Source: JARKPK01 sp964631235
Lineage (GTDB): Bacteria; Planctomycetota; Planctomycetia; Pirellulales; Thermoguttaceae
Assembly: GCA_964631235.1 (NCBI GenBank)
Contig: CAZVZX010000002.1
Span: forward strand, 1 to 64,000
Direction of reading: 5' to 3'
Length of the DNA stretch: 64,000 bases
Shown here: piece by piece, positions 8,706 through 17,636 of the stretch
Layout of the letters: each line of letters opens with the position of its first letter
Numbering within the stretch: the stretch's first letter is position 1
Notes under the pieces: generated by a model
The model's input: only the letters and a program-made list of their open reading frames with translations
Databases searched by the model: none
Told to the model about the DNA's origin: nothing
Translations under genes and position numbers: made by a program

Positions 8706-9419
8706 ATGAGTCAACAGACACAGCTCAGTGCGATCAATGTGGTCGATGTGCTTCAATCGTGCCCGCTTTTCGCCGAGGTGGGGCCGAGCAGCTTCCAACG
8801 ATTGGCCACGATGGCGCGGCTGCAAAGCTATTCGCGAGGGCAATTGGTTTTTCGCGAGGGGGACGCGGTCCCCGGGGTCTTTGTCGTGGGCGCAGGATCG
8901 GTTCGCGTGTTCAAGACGGGCCCGAGCGGTCGCGAGCACGTGCTCCACATGGTAGGCCCGGGCGGAACATTTGCCGAGCTGGCGGCGATTGGGAACTTCG
9001 CGCTGCCCGCCTCGGCCGAAGCGGTAACCGATGTGCTCTGTGCGTTGCTGCCGACCGAGGCGTTTCGCCGCGCCCTGGATGAAGACCACGACTTATGCCG
9101 CGAGATGTTGACGGGGCTGACGGTGTGGTTTCGGCATTTTGTCGGGCTGATTGAAGACATCGTGCTTCGCGACGCCGTGGGCCGCCTGGCCCAATACCTG
9201 TTGAAGATCTCGCCCGATGATCGCCAAACGAGGGTCGAGTTGCCCAGCTTGAAACGGCATGTTGCCAGTCATTTGAATCTGACGAGCGAGGCGTTCTCGC
9301 GCACGTTCCGTCGCTTGGTCGAGGCGGGGCTGATTGCCGAAGAAGACGACAATAGAATCCGTTTGCTCGATCGTTCGGGATTGAAATTGGCGGCAGAAGG
9401 GATGTTTCCGCGGGTGTGA
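8706..9419 (+). CDS. Crp/Fnr-family transcriptional regulator
   Basis: A 237-residue regulator with an N-terminal cyclic-nucleotide-binding-like barrel (about 15-130), a dimer helix (about 135-170) and a winged helix-turn-helix (about 178-222). The recognition helix reads SEAFSR, giving E195-x2-S198-R199, the triad by which FNR contacts TTGAT half-sites. The cysteine arrangement of FNR is absent (only C19, C112, C131), so an FNR-type [4Fe-4S] sensor is unlikely. The phosphate-binding Arg of CRP is also missing from the PBC-like segment, so cAMP is unlikely. The effector is unknown. Its divergence from hcp suggests an HcpR-like role in nitrosative-stress control. ATG 8706 was chosen because the 72 upstream codons are not conserved-looking. 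Confidence 0.9.
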   Translation: MSQQTQLSAINVVDVLQSCPLFAEVGPSSFQRLATMARLQSYSRGQLVFREGDAVPGVFVVGAGSVRVFKTGPSGREHVLHMVGPGGTFAELAAIGNFALPASAEAVTDVLCALLPTEAFRRALDEDHDLCREMLTGLTVWFRHFVGLIEDIVLRDAVGRLAQYLLKISPDDRQTRVELPSLKRHVASHLNLTSEAFSRTFRRLVEAGLIAEEDDNRIRLLDRSGLKLAAEGMFPRV

Positions 9420-9470
9420 ACTCGCCTGCAGGGATCTTGGGGCAGCGGTCGGATGATCGGCGGTGAAGCA

Positions 9471-10541
9471 ATGGCGAAGAAGTCAACGCGACGCGACTTC
9501 TTGCGAGGAAAAGCGGCCGGCGATGCAGTCGGCGATGCCGTCGATCGGCTGCTGCCGCAACTGGGCGACGAGTCGGTGGACGGCCGCACGCTGGTCATCA
9601 GTCGGCCGGCGATGGCCGCCCGCTTCGAAATCTGTGTCGATGCAACGGATCAAGCCGCGATTGATGCTGCCTGGGATGCACTGGAGCTTGTCGGCGAGTA
9701 TGAATCGCGCTGGTCGTACTTCCGCGCGGAGAGCGAGATTTCGGCCATCAATGCCGCGGCCGCACAGGGGCCGGTTCCGGTTCGCGACGATTTGTTCTCG
9801 CTGCTTCAACGGGCGCAGTCGTTCTGGGAGGAGACGGGCGGCGCATTCGACTTGACAGCGACGCCCTTGTGGGAGCTGTGGGGCTTTGCGCGGCGAGAAG
9901 GCCGCGTGCCCGACGATGCCGCGGTGGCCGAGGCGCTCGGGTTCGTGGGAATGAATCGGGTCGAGCTTGACGCAGCGGCTTCGACGGTGCGCTTTCAGAC
10001 TCCCGGCGTGCGATTGAACCTCGGGGCGATTGGGAAAGGTTATGTTGTTGACCGCTGCGCCGAGCGGCTTGTCGCGGCGGGAGTAGGCAACTTTCTTTTC
10101 AGTGGCGGCCTGAGCAGCATGGTTGCCCATGGGCGGCCGCCGGGGGGCGCGACCGATGGGTGGATCGTAGGCGTTCGCAATCCGCTGCGGCCCGATCGCC
10201 GCGTGGGACGTTTGGTGTTGCGGGATCGCGCGCTGGCCACCAGCGGCTCGTATATCCAATCGTTTCGGTTCGGGGGGAAGCGGTTTGGCCACATCATCGA
10301 TCCGCGGACCGGCCGGCCCGCCGATGGCATGCTTTCGACGACGGTGCTGGCGCCGTCCGCGGAGGCCGCCGACGCGCTTTCGACGGCGTTTTATGTGATG
10401 GGCGTCGAGCGGGCCATCGAGTTCTGCCGCACTTGTCCCGAACTGGGCGCGGTGTTGATTTCCCCGTCGCGAACCCGCGGCGGTTGGAGTATTCATCGCG
10501 TGGGCATCGCCGACGACGAATGGTTGCCGGAAACAGAGTAA
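9471..10541 (+). CDS. apbE: FAD:protein FMN transferase (ApbE family)
   Basis: Transfers FMN covalently to Thr/Ser of target flavoproteins, or acts in FAD turnover. Visible family features are AFDLTATPLWELW, the nucleotide-binding LGAIGKGYVVD near residue 190, ALATSGSY near 260 and HIIDPRTGRP near 280. The N-terminus has TRRDFLRG, which looks like a twin-arginine motif, but no hydrophobic helix follows, so export by Tat is doubtful. An in-frame ATG six codons upstream (9453) is an alternative start; 9471 was chosen because MAKKSTRRDF looks like a natural start and a GGTGA lies just upstream. It sits 51 bp after the Crp/Fnr gene. No Rnf, Nqr or FMN-binding target is nearby. Confidence 0.93.
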   Translation: MAKKSTRRDFLRGKAAGDAVGDAVDRLLPQLGDESVDGRTLVISRPAMAARFEICVDATDQAAIDAAWDALELVGEYESRWSYFRAESEISAINAAAAQGPVPVRDDLFSLLQRAQSFWEETGGAFDLTATPLWELWGFARREGRVPDDAAVAEALGFVGMNRVELDAAASTVRFQTPGVRLNLGAIGKGYVVDRCAERLVAAGVGNFLFSGGLSSMVAHGRPPGGATDGWIVGVRNPLRPDRRVGRLVLRDRALATSGSYIQSFRFGGKRFGHIIDPRTGRPADGMLSTTVLAPSAEAADALSTAFYVMGVERAIEFCRTCPELGAVLISPSRTRGGWSIHRVGIADDEWLPETE

Positions 10542-10563
10542 GCATCAACCGGGAGAACGCTTG

Positions 10564-11928
10564 GTGCGGTCGGTTTTGGAGTGGATTGTCTGGTCTCTCG
10601 TGGTCGCCACGGCTTTGCGCACGTGGTGCGTGCAGGGCGTTTTGGTTCCTTGCCGAGTGACAGGCGACTCGATGCTGCCGGGCCTGAGGGGCGAACATCT
10701 CTCGTTGCAGTGCTCCGATTGCGGGTTTCGCTACGACGCTGACGCCTCGCACGGCCGCCCGGCAACAACGATTTGCCCCAACTGCGAGAACCGCCAACGC
10801 GACGACCTCCCGCCTCGCGCTGCATGGGGCGATGGCGTGCTCATCGGTCGCGGAGCGTTCTACTGGCGCGAGCCGCGGCGATGGGAACGGGTCGTCTTTC
10901 GCCTGCCGCACGATCCGCAAACGTGGGCCATCAAGCGAATCGTCGGTTTGCCGGGCGAAGAAGTATCGATTCGCGACGGCGATGTGTTCATCGATGGTCA
11001 GCCGGCGCGAAAGCCCTATCGCGTCCAGCGGTCATTGGCTGTTTTGGTGCATGATGCCGATCATCAGCCGCCCGATGCGAGGTTTCCGCCGCGCTGGCAG
11101 GGGGCCGAGCGGCATAGCCGCTGGGTCGGGGCGTTCGGACGGTTTGCCCGGCGTGCGACGTCGGCCGCCGATGCCTTCGATTGGCTCGAATATCATCATT
11201 GGCGGCGCGTGGCTGGTGTCGAGGCGGCCGTCGTGCGGCAGCCGATTCGCGACGATCTTTTCAACCATGCCCTCACCCGGCGCGAGGAAGAGTCGCACGT
11301 GGTATGGGATCTGATGCTCAGTTTTCGCGTGGTCGAGGTGTTCGGCAGCGGCCTGTTGGCCGTTCGACTCAACTCGGGCGACGACTCGTTCGAGGTGCAA
11401 ATCGACCCGCAGCAGTGCTCCTACCGTGTGACGCATAATGGCCGAGAGCTGCCCGGCGCCGCGGGAAAGCTGCCCGGTGGCCTCAACGGCGGAGAAATAT
11501 GGGTGTCGCAAGTTGATCAACAGTTCGTCGTTGCTTTGGACGATCAGCCGATTGTTCAGGTGCCCTTTGACCGGAAAAGCCGCGTGCAGGAACGGTCCGA
11601 AACGCCGGCAGCCATCGGTGCGAAAGGGTTGGGACTGGTGCTGGAGCACCTTCGCTTGTACCGCGATGTGTATTACAGTCGTCCGCCGGACTGCGATCCG
11701 GCGCGTGGATTCGAGAAACCGTGGAAACTCGGTGCCGACGAATACTACGTTCTGGGGGACAACAGCTTGGTTTCCCACGATAGCCGGAACTGGGACGGCC
11801 CGCCGGGCGTGAATCGTAATCTTCTGCTTGGCAAGCCTTTCGTGCTGATGTATCCTATGAAGGTTTGTCGCTGGGGTGATTGGTTTTTCCAAGTTCCCGA
11901 GTTGGGGCGTATCGAGTATATTCCCTGA
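10564..11928 (+). CDS. lepB: Signal peptidase I with zinc-ribbon and jelly-roll insertions (first of tandem pair)
   Basis: Membrane serine protease (S26) that removes Sec signal peptides. From GTG 10564 it has 454 residues, about twice a minimal enzyme. A transmembrane helix spans about 4-20. The catalytic Ser36 is in TGDSMLPG and Lys124 in AIKRIVGLPGE. Between them C50-x2-C53 and C71-x2-C74 form an inserted zinc ribbon. Residues about 150-385 are a large beta-rich insertion ending LRLYRDVYY, like laminin-G/jelly-roll folds, before the final box YYVLGDNSLVSHDSRNW. The start is set by GGGAG at 10551-10555, which is 8 nt before the GTG; TTG 10561 would leave only 5 nt. It follows apbE by 22 bp. 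Confidence 0.9.
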   Translation: MRSVLEWIVWSLVVATALRTWCVQGVLVPCRVTGDSMLPGLRGEHLSLQCSDCGFRYDADASHGRPATTICPNCENRQRDDLPPRAAWGDGVLIGRGAFYWREPRRWERVVFRLPHDPQTWAIKRIVGLPGEEVSIRDGDVFIDGQPARKPYRVQRSLAVLVHDADHQPPDARFPPRWQGAERHSRWVGAFGRFARRATSAADAFDWLEYHHWRRVAGVEAAVVRQPIRDDLFNHALTRREEESHVVWDLMLSFRVVEVFGSGLLAVRLNSGDDSFEVQIDPQQCSYRVTHNGRELPGAAGKLPGGLNGGEIWVSQVDQQFVVALDDQPIVQVPFDRKSRVQERSETPAAIGAKGLGLVLEHLRLYRDVYYSRPPDCDPARGFEKPWKLGADEYYVLGDNSLVSHDSRNWDGPPGVNRNLLLGKPFVLMYPMKVCRWGDWFFQVPELGRIEYIP

Positions 11929-12270
11929 AGCCGCGGGCAGAGCGTTCTTTGCGGTGGGGCCGTTGCGCCGCTGGGTTGTCATGGATCGGAGCAATGACGG
12001 CGGTAGAACGCATTCGCCGCGCCGTTTGAGGGGGGCGATGGCCGCAGATAGGCAAGCGAGTGGTTTCGATTTCCCCGTCGGTCGATCGGTCGGAAGATAG
12101 GGGCAAGTGCGGTTCGATTGTTCCGCGAGCAAAGATTGCGGTTTGCCTGCCGCAATGCGATAGGATTCTCCATGCGAAGTTTGATGCGTTTGCTACGTGA
12201 TGGCGCCGCAACGTTGGGATTTGCCAAACACCAAACACCTTCGGGCCGCGGCTCGGGGGGCGAAGGCTCA
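11929..12270. other. Intergenic between the two signal peptidase genes, 342 bp
   Basis: The second peptidase frame is open back to 12118, so some of this could be its N-terminal extension. Otherwise no gene or clear signal is seen. Confidence 0.4.
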
Positions 12271-13899
12271 ATGAAGGCCAAGTCGCCGTCGCATACAACA
12301 GCGGCCGCCGTTCGCGAAACGATCGAATCGGTAGTCATCGCCTTCGTGCTGGCCTTTCTATTTCGCACATTCGAGGCCGAGGCGTTCGTCATTCCGACCG
12401 GCTCGATGGCGCCGACGCTGATGGGCAGGCACAAAGACCTGGATTGCCCGGCGTGCGGCTACCGTTATCAGGTCAGCGCGAGCGACGAGATCGATCAAGC
12501 CACTGGGCGTCTGACGGGGCGAGCGGTCGTTGGCGGAACGTGCCCGATGTGCCGCCGCCCGGCCGATCTTTCGCCGCAGAATCCGCAGGGCGAGGTCTAT
12601 CCCTCGTATAGCGGCGATCGGATTTTGGCTGTCAAGTACGCCTATCAATGGCGGGATCCGCAGCGGTGGGATGTGGCGGTGTTTCGCTATCCGGGCGACG
12701 CGCAGACGAACTTCATCAAGCGATTGGTGGGGCTTCCCGGCGAAACGATTCGGATTCAATATGGCGACATCTTCCTCAAACAATCGGACGGAAGCTGGAC
12801 GATCGCTCGCAAGCCGCCCGACAAGATGCTGGCGATGCTTCAGTTGGTGTACGACAACGGCCTGACCCCGCGGCTGAAAAGCGAGTTCGGCTGGCCGGCG
12901 CGCTGGATCCCCGACGCTGTTCGGGGCGAAGGCGCGTTCGAATTGATCGATCACGGCCGCGCGGCGGAAACCAACGGGCGCAATGATCAGACCGTATGGC
13001 TTCGCTACTACCATTTGATCCCTACGGCGGACCAATGGCACGTCTTGAAGACGACCGGCACGCTTGCGCCGGGCGATCGCGTCAAGCCGTCGGCCATTGA
13101 TGACTTTTGCGCCTACAACAGCAATCGATCGCTGGGCGGCATGGCGGCGGCCGACGACGCGGAAGAACGCCATTGGGTGGGCGACTTGGCGGTCGAGGCC
13201 GACGTCGAGGTGCGATCCGAGGGCGGCGAGCTTTTCTTCGAACTTCGCCGCGGCGGTCGGGTGTTTCTTTGCGCGGTCAATCTGAACGACGGAGCGGCTT
13301 CTCTTTCGATCAGCGGCGAGGAGTTTCGGGCATCGGGAACCACGGCGATGCGGGGACGGGGCAAGTATCGCGTGATGTTCGCCAATTGCGATCGGCAGTT
13401 GCGCGTGTGGGTCAACGATCGTTTGGTTCGTTTCGGCGACGGCGACGAATCCACCTGCTATGGCGATCTGCGGAACCACGACTTGCACCCGTCGGATCTT
13501 CAACCGGTGAGCATCGGCGTTCGCGGCGCGTCGGTGATGGTCGATCGCCTGCGGGTGTGGCGCGACATTTATTACTTGGCCCGTCCTGAAACGGCCAGCC
13601 CCTTCGGCGACGAGGAGTCGGTCGGCCCGCACGTACTTACCGACCCGCGGCGTTGGCCGGCCGGGCTGCTCAATCGTGTGGCCGGCCGGGCGTTCACCCT
13701 GCGGGAAGACCAGTTCTTGGCGCTGGGCGATAACAGCGCAAAAAGCCGAGATAGCCGGCTCTGGGGGCATGAAGGATTCGACTATTTCGTCCGCCGCGAT
13801 TTGCTGATCGGAAAAGCCCTCTTGATTTATTGGCCGCATTCGTGGAATACTCCCATACCGTTTTGGCCGAATGTGGCGCGGATGGGTTTGATTCGCTGA
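12271..13899 (+). CDS. lepB: Signal peptidase I with zinc-ribbon and jelly-roll insertions (second of tandem pair)
   Basis: Paralogue of the preceding gene with the same architecture, 542 residues. A transmembrane helix lies at about 20-34, catalytic Ser45 in PTGSMAPTL and catalytic Lys150 in FIKRLVGLPGE. The inserted zinc ribbon is C59-x2-C62 and C91-x2-C94. A region of about 280 residues (180-470) between the Lys box and the final box FLALGDNSAKSRDSRLWG contains a beta-sandwich-like segment ending LRVWRDIYYL. All catalytic motifs are intact. ATG 12271 places the membrane helix near the N-terminus as in the family; upstream in-frame starts exist at 12172 and 12118. Both copies seem active, so differing substrates or regulation are possible. 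Confidence 0.9.
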   Translation: MKAKSPSHTTAAAVRETIESVVIAFVLAFLFRTFEAEAFVIPTGSMAPTLMGRHKDLDCPACGYRYQVSASDEIDQATGRLTGRAVVGGTCPMCRRPADLSPQNPQGEVYPSYSGDRILAVKYAYQWRDPQRWDVAVFRYPGDAQTNFIKRLVGLPGETIRIQYGDIFLKQSDGSWTIARKPPDKMLAMLQLVYDNGLTPRLKSEFGWPARWIPDAVRGEGAFELIDHGRAAETNGRNDQTVWLRYYHLIPTADQWHVLKTTGTLAPGDRVKPSAIDDFCAYNSNRSLGGMAAADDAEERHWVGDLAVEADVEVRSEGGELFFELRRGGRVFLCAVNLNDGAASLSISGEEFRASGTTAMRGRGKYRVMFANCDRQLRVWVNDRLVRFGDGDESTCYGDLRNHDLHPSDLQPVSIGVRGASVMVDRLRVWRDIYYLARPETASPFGDEESVGPHVLTDPRRWPAGLLNRVAGRAFTLREDQFLALGDNSAKSRDSRLWGHEGFDYFVRRDLLIGKALLIYWPHSWNTPIPFWPNVARMGLIR

Positions 13900-14049
13900 A
13901 CGCGATTGAAGCGGAAATGTCGGAGACAAATCGCCGCGACGGGCAGAGCAAAGAATCTGCCGGTGGCGAAAGTCGCTTGATGCGACGGCGTTCGGGGCGG
14001 CCTTGCGGCGTGGCCGCCGGTGGCGTGAATTGTCCGAGGAAACGAACTG

Positions 14050-14814
14050 ATGCTGGAAGTCCAGGGTCTGGTGAAGGTCTTCGGCCAACGGCGCGTGGTT
14101 GACGGAGTGGACTTCCGCGTCGACGCCGGCGAGATTGTCGGGCTGTTGGGCCCCAACGGTGCAGGGAAAACGACGAGCTTTCGGATGACCTGCGGATTGA
14201 TCGAGCCCGACGGCGGGAAGGTCGTTCTCAACGGGATCGACATCACCAATTGGCCGATGTATCGCCGCGCCCGCGACGGCGGCATGGGATACTTGGCGCA
14301 AGAGGGCAGTGTCTTCCGCAAATTGACCGTCGAACAGAACCTGCTGGGCGTGATGGAAATGATCGGGCTCGACCGCCGCACTCGGCGGCGCCGCTGCGAT
14401 GAGCTGCTCGCCCAGTTCGATATCGCCCGCTTGCGGAAGTCGTTGGCGCTTTCGCTTTCGGGCGGCGAACGGCGTCGATTGGAAATCGCACGATGCCTAA
14501 TCACCAATCCGAAGATCATTCTGCTGGATGAGCCGTTTACGGGCATCGACCCAGTGACAATCGCCGGCATCCAGAAGGTCATTCGCAGTCTGCGCGATGA
14601 TGGAATCGCAGTGCTGATCACCGACCATCAGGTGCGAGAGACCCTGCAAATCACCGACCGCAGCTACGTCATTCGCTCGGGAAAGGTGCTTTGCCATGGG
14701 CGCCCGCAGGAAGTCCTCGCCAATCCCGAGGCGCGAAAGTACTATTTCGGCGAAGACATCGAAATCCGAAGCACGGCCTCCGCCGATCAGTCGCCTGTGG
14801 GGAACGCTCGCTGA
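14050..14814 (+). CDS. lptB: LPS export ABC transporter ATP-binding protein
   Basis: Cytoplasmic ATPase that drives extraction of lipopolysaccharide from the inner membrane with LptF/LptG. A 254-residue single ABC domain: Walker A GPNGAGKTT near residue 36, the LptB-type Q-loop YLAQEGSVFRKLTV near 82, signature LSGGERRRLEIARCL near 139, Walker B IILLDEPFTGID, and switch His in ITDHQ. The Q-loop text and the C-terminal REARKYYFGE-like ending (PEARKYYFGEDIE) are diagnostic. GAGGAA 8 nt before ATG 14050 is a good ribosome site. The other lpt genes are not in the window. It follows the signal peptidases, so this plus-strand run concerns envelope biogenesis. Confidence 0.95.
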   Translation: MLEVQGLVKVFGQRRVVDGVDFRVDAGEIVGLLGPNGAGKTTSFRMTCGLIEPDGGKVVLNGIDITNWPMYRRARDGGMGYLAQEGSVFRKLTVEQNLLGVMEMIGLDRRTRRRRCDELLAQFDIARLRKSLALSLSGGERRRLEIARCLITNPKIILLDEPFTGIDPVTIAGIQKVIRSLRDDGIAVLITDHQVRETLQITDRSYVIRSGKVLCHGRPQEVLANPEARKYYFGEDIEIRSTASADQSPVGNAR

Positions 14815-14948
14815 TTGGTCGGTTCGCCGAACGCCGTCGAGTTCGGTTCCTTCCGCGGCGGAGCGATTCGGCCGAAGCGATCTTCTCTTCGATCGACCGG
14901 CCGGCTGTTGGCAGCGCTGCCGGTCGAGGTTAGAAACCGGCTCGCCGT

Positions 14949-15707
14949 TCAGGGCTCGAGAAGAACCGGCGATTGGAATCGTTGGTCGCGCTCTTTTCGC
15001 GTGCCCTGGGTGTCTTCGACGAACTCGTTGAGCAGGTGGACCTCGACCCGCGAGTTCAGGGCTTGCTTGTTCGCGTCGTCGGCAAGGGTGCGCGGTTCAT
15101 TGGCCGCTGCTTGGCTCAGGCGAATCCGTTCGGGTTCGATGCCGGCCTTCAACAGGCAGTCCATGACGGCCATGCAGCGCGCGTAGCACAATTCCCAAGA
15201 GTTGTGAAAGGGACTATCCGCCGGCAGCGGGCGCCGTGTGGCGTGGCCCCGAATCTCGATTTTGTTGCGTTTGCCCAGCCAAAGCGGGATGTACTTCTTT
15301 AGGTCGTTTAGCGTTTGATCGTCGCATTCGGCGGAGTCTTCGGGAAACTCGATCACTGTGCCGATCGTGCGGCGATCGCCGTCGTGCAAGACGAACAGGC
15401 TGGGGTCGCGAATCGCCGACACCCGGCCGGGCTTGTTTTTCTTGTCGTCGGGATATCCTTTGCCGCGGGCCTGCGGACCGCCCGGCTGCCCGCGCGAGGG
15501 CAAGAAGTCGCCCCGGCCGGTGCGATACCCCGGGATGAGTGCGTCGGGCTTCTTCTGATTGCCCAGCGGATCGTTGAAGTATTGGCTGACCGCTTTTTTG
15601 ACGTCTTCGCCTTGTCCGACGATCCACATCACCATGAAGAAGGCCATCATCGCCGTGACGAAATCGGCGTAGGCTACTTTCCAGGCGCCGCCTCCTTTGC
15701 CGGCCAT
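14949..15707 (-). CDS. motB: Flagellar motor stator protein MotB
   Basis: Inner-membrane stator subunit that anchors to peptidoglycan and carries the ion-binding Asp. The N-terminus KVAYADFVTAMMAFFMVMWI is the MotB transmembrane helix with Asp15. A periplasmic linker follows, then an OmpA-like peptidoglycan-binding domain from about residue 110 (NKIEIRGHATRR, ELCYARCMAVMDCLLKAGI). 252 residues. It lies 21 bp downstream of motA in a two-gene operon, with an AAGGAAAG ribosome site. No other flagellar genes are present in the window. Confidence 0.95.
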   Translation of the reverse strand: MAGKGGGAWKVAYADFVTAMMAFFMVMWIVGQGEDVKKAVSQYFNDPLGNQKKPDALIPGYRTGRGDFLPSRGQPGGPQARGKGYPDDKKNKPGRVSAIRDPSLFVLHDGDRRTIGTVIEFPEDSAECDDQTLNDLKKYIPLWLGKRNKIEIRGHATRRPLPADSPFHNSWELCYARCMAVMDCLLKAGIEPERIRLSQAAANEPRTLADDANKQALNSRVEVHLLNEFVEDTQGTRKERDQRFQSPVLLEP

Positions 15708-15728
15708 AGGCTTTCCTTTCCGATAGGG

Positions 15729-16646
15729 CTACGAGGCATCGACCTCGGCGAGAAGCTCGTCGAGCCGTGCCCGTGTGGGTCGCACTTCGGGCGCGGTGCC
15801 TCGACGGGCCAATTCAAGCGATACCTTCGGGGGCACGCCCATCGCCAATCCTTCGATGACCGTCGAAGCCGTGCGAAAATAAGCGATTTCGGCTGCGCCG
15901 AGGAATTCCATTTTTACCGATAGGGGCGCGAAGAACCCATACGACAGCAGAATCCCCAAAAAGGTGCCGACCAGGGCCGCTCCCACTTTCTCGCCGATCT
16001 CTTCGACCGGCCCATCGATCGCTCCCATCGTCACGACGATGCCCAGCACGGCGGCCACGATGCCGAACCCCGGCAGGGCGTCGGCCGTTTTGCTCATCAC
16101 TCCGGTGGGCGCGTGGTGCTCTTCCTCGATGACCTTGATTTCGGCCTCGAGCAGCCCGGGCAATTGCTCGGGCTTCATCGTACCTTCGACCAAGATGGTG
16201 ATCGCGCCGCAGATGAACTCCACCACATGGTGGTTGTGCAGAATCTTCGGGTATTTGCGGAAGATCGCGCTTTCTTCCGGATTAGAGACGTGCGATTCGA
16301 GCGAAAGGATGCCTTCGCGGCGGGCGAGCCGAAGCAGATCGTACAGCAGTTTGAACAGCTCTTCGTATGCCCCTTTGTTGTATGGCGACCCTTTGAGGCA
16401 CTGAAGCACTCCGCGGACCAAGTCGATGAGCACCTTTTTGGGGCACATGGTGATCAACGCGCCGGTGGCGGCCCCGCCGATCGTGATGATTTCCGACGGG
16501 TGAATCAGCGCTCCGATGTGCCCGCCGGCCATCGTAAAGCCCGTCAACACGCAGCCGATGACAATCAGACTTCCGACAATGACAATCATACAGAGCCTGT
16601 CCCGCCAAGCGACCTTGTTGGCCCGTGGCCTCCGGAAAAACGCCAT
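15729..16646 (-). CDS. motA: Flagellar motor stator protein MotA
   Basis: Inner-membrane proton/sodium-channel subunit paired with MotB. From ATG 16646 it has 305 residues and four hydrophobic segments: about 18-40 (VIVGSLIVIGCVLTGFTMAG), 42-60, and the pair around DALPGFGIVAAVLGIVVTMG and VGAALVGTFLGILLSYGFFA. The cytoplasmic loop between segments 2 and 3 carries charged motor-contacting sequence (LYDLLRLARREGILSLE). The conserved Pro of segment 3 is present. The frame is open much further upstream but that part lacks family features. An internal start at the MIVIVGS methionine is also possible. Confidence 0.94.
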   Translation of the reverse strand: MAFFRRPRANKVAWRDRLCMIVIVGSLIVIGCVLTGFTMAGGHIGALIHPSEIITIGGAATGALITMCPKKVLIDLVRGVLQCLKGSPYNKGAYEELFKLLYDLLRLARREGILSLESHVSNPEESAIFRKYPKILHNHHVVEFICGAITILVEGTMKPEQLPGLLEAEIKVIEEEHHAPTGVMSKTADALPGFGIVAAVLGIVVTMGAIDGPVEEIGEKVGAALVGTFLGILLSYGFFAPLSVKMEFLGAAEIAYFRTASTVIEGLAMGVPPKVSLELARRGTAPEVRPTRARLDELLAEVDAS

Positions 16647-17144
16647 GGAAGAGGCAACGTAATCCGTACAAGGGAACTTAGCATAAAAGAAGGGGACGGG
16701 GCGGGAGAAAGGGCCCCAGGGCGGCCCGCTTCCAGGCGAATTTGGATGAAGGGTGCGACGAGCCGTGCCGTTGGACCATTGGGCCTGCACCCTGTCGCCC
16801 CGAACGGGGTGGTTGCATCGATTTTGCGGGCTGTGCCGAATCGTGGGGCCGGTCGTGTCTCGCTGGGAAGCCGCGTCCGCTGCGGCTGAGCACCGTTGGG
16901 GCTGAGCGAAATCGCCTTGCCCCCGGTTGCAACTCGACTCAGCCCCCCCGTAAAATGGTCTGTTTTGTCGTACCAGTGCGGCGGCGAATCGCGCGAGGCG
17001 GGGCCTTTGCGCGAAGGTTGCTATGCCGCGGTCGATCCACCGGCGAAACGGCCGGATCGTTGTTTCCGCCGGTCGCGCGGGCGAGAGTTGCTCGCGATCG
17101 GTCGCCGGCGACGAACTTGTTCTTTGTGTCCGGAGCAAATCGTT
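16647..17144. other. Divergent intergenic motA / ilvN, 498 bp
   Basis: Should contain promoters for both directions, but no convincing -35/-10 pair was found. The ilvN frame is open back to 16896, without ACT-domain similarity in the extra part. Confidence 0.4.
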
Positions 17145-17636
17145 ATGCGTCATGTCCTTTCTGCGTTGGTGCAGAACGTGCCGGGCGTGCTTTCGCACAT
17201 CGCCGGCATGCTCGCCTCTCGCGGCTACAACATCGACAGCTTGGCCGTGGGCGAGACGGAGGATCCGAAGCTCTCGCGGATGACCTTCGTCGTTGTCGGC
17301 GACGACAATGTGTTGGAACAGGTTCGCAAACAGTTGGAAAAGATCGTTACCGTCGTCCGCGTGGACGATATCAGCGCGCAGGATTACGTCGAACGCGACC
17401 TGATGCTGATCAAGGTGTCGGCCGAGGCTTCGGTTCGCGGGCAGGTGGCGCAACTGGTCGATGTGTTTCGGGGACGCATTGTTGACGTAGCCCCCGATGC
17501 GCTGATTATCGAAATCTCCGGCACCGAGCGAAAGGTGGAAGCGTTTATCGAATTGATGCGTCCCTTCGGGATCATCGAATTGGCACGCACCGGGCGAATC
17601 GCCATGATCCGCGGCGGTCAATCTTCGGAGTCGTGA
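17145..17636 (+). CDS. ilvN: Acetolactate synthase small (regulatory) subunit
   Basis: Regulatory subunit of the first common enzyme of branched-chain amino-acid synthesis; it confers valine feedback inhibition. 163 residues, the usual length. The N-terminal ACT domain begins MRHVLSALVQNVPGVLSHIA and contains SRGYNIDSLAVGETEDP. The C-terminal half has RELMLIKV-type sequence (ERDLMLIKVSAE) and the ending GIIELARTGRIAM. GGAG 9 nt before ATG 17145 supports this start. The catalytic subunit ilvB is not in the window, which is unusual because the two are commonly adjacent. It is followed by ilvC on the same strand. Confidence 0.95.
   Translation: MRHVLSALVQNVPGVLSHIAGMLASRGYNIDSLAVGETEDPKLSRMTFVVVGDDNVLEQVRKQLEKIVTVVRVDDISAQDYVERDLMLIKVSAEASVRGQVAQLVDVFRGRIVDVAPDALIIEISGTERKVEAFIELMRPFGIIELARTGRIAMIRGGQSSES

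Noticed and set aside
12358..14301. Minus-strand open frame (647 codons) opposite the second signal peptidase and lptB
   Set aside because: Covers conserved catalytic motifs of the plus-strand genes; no recognisable product.
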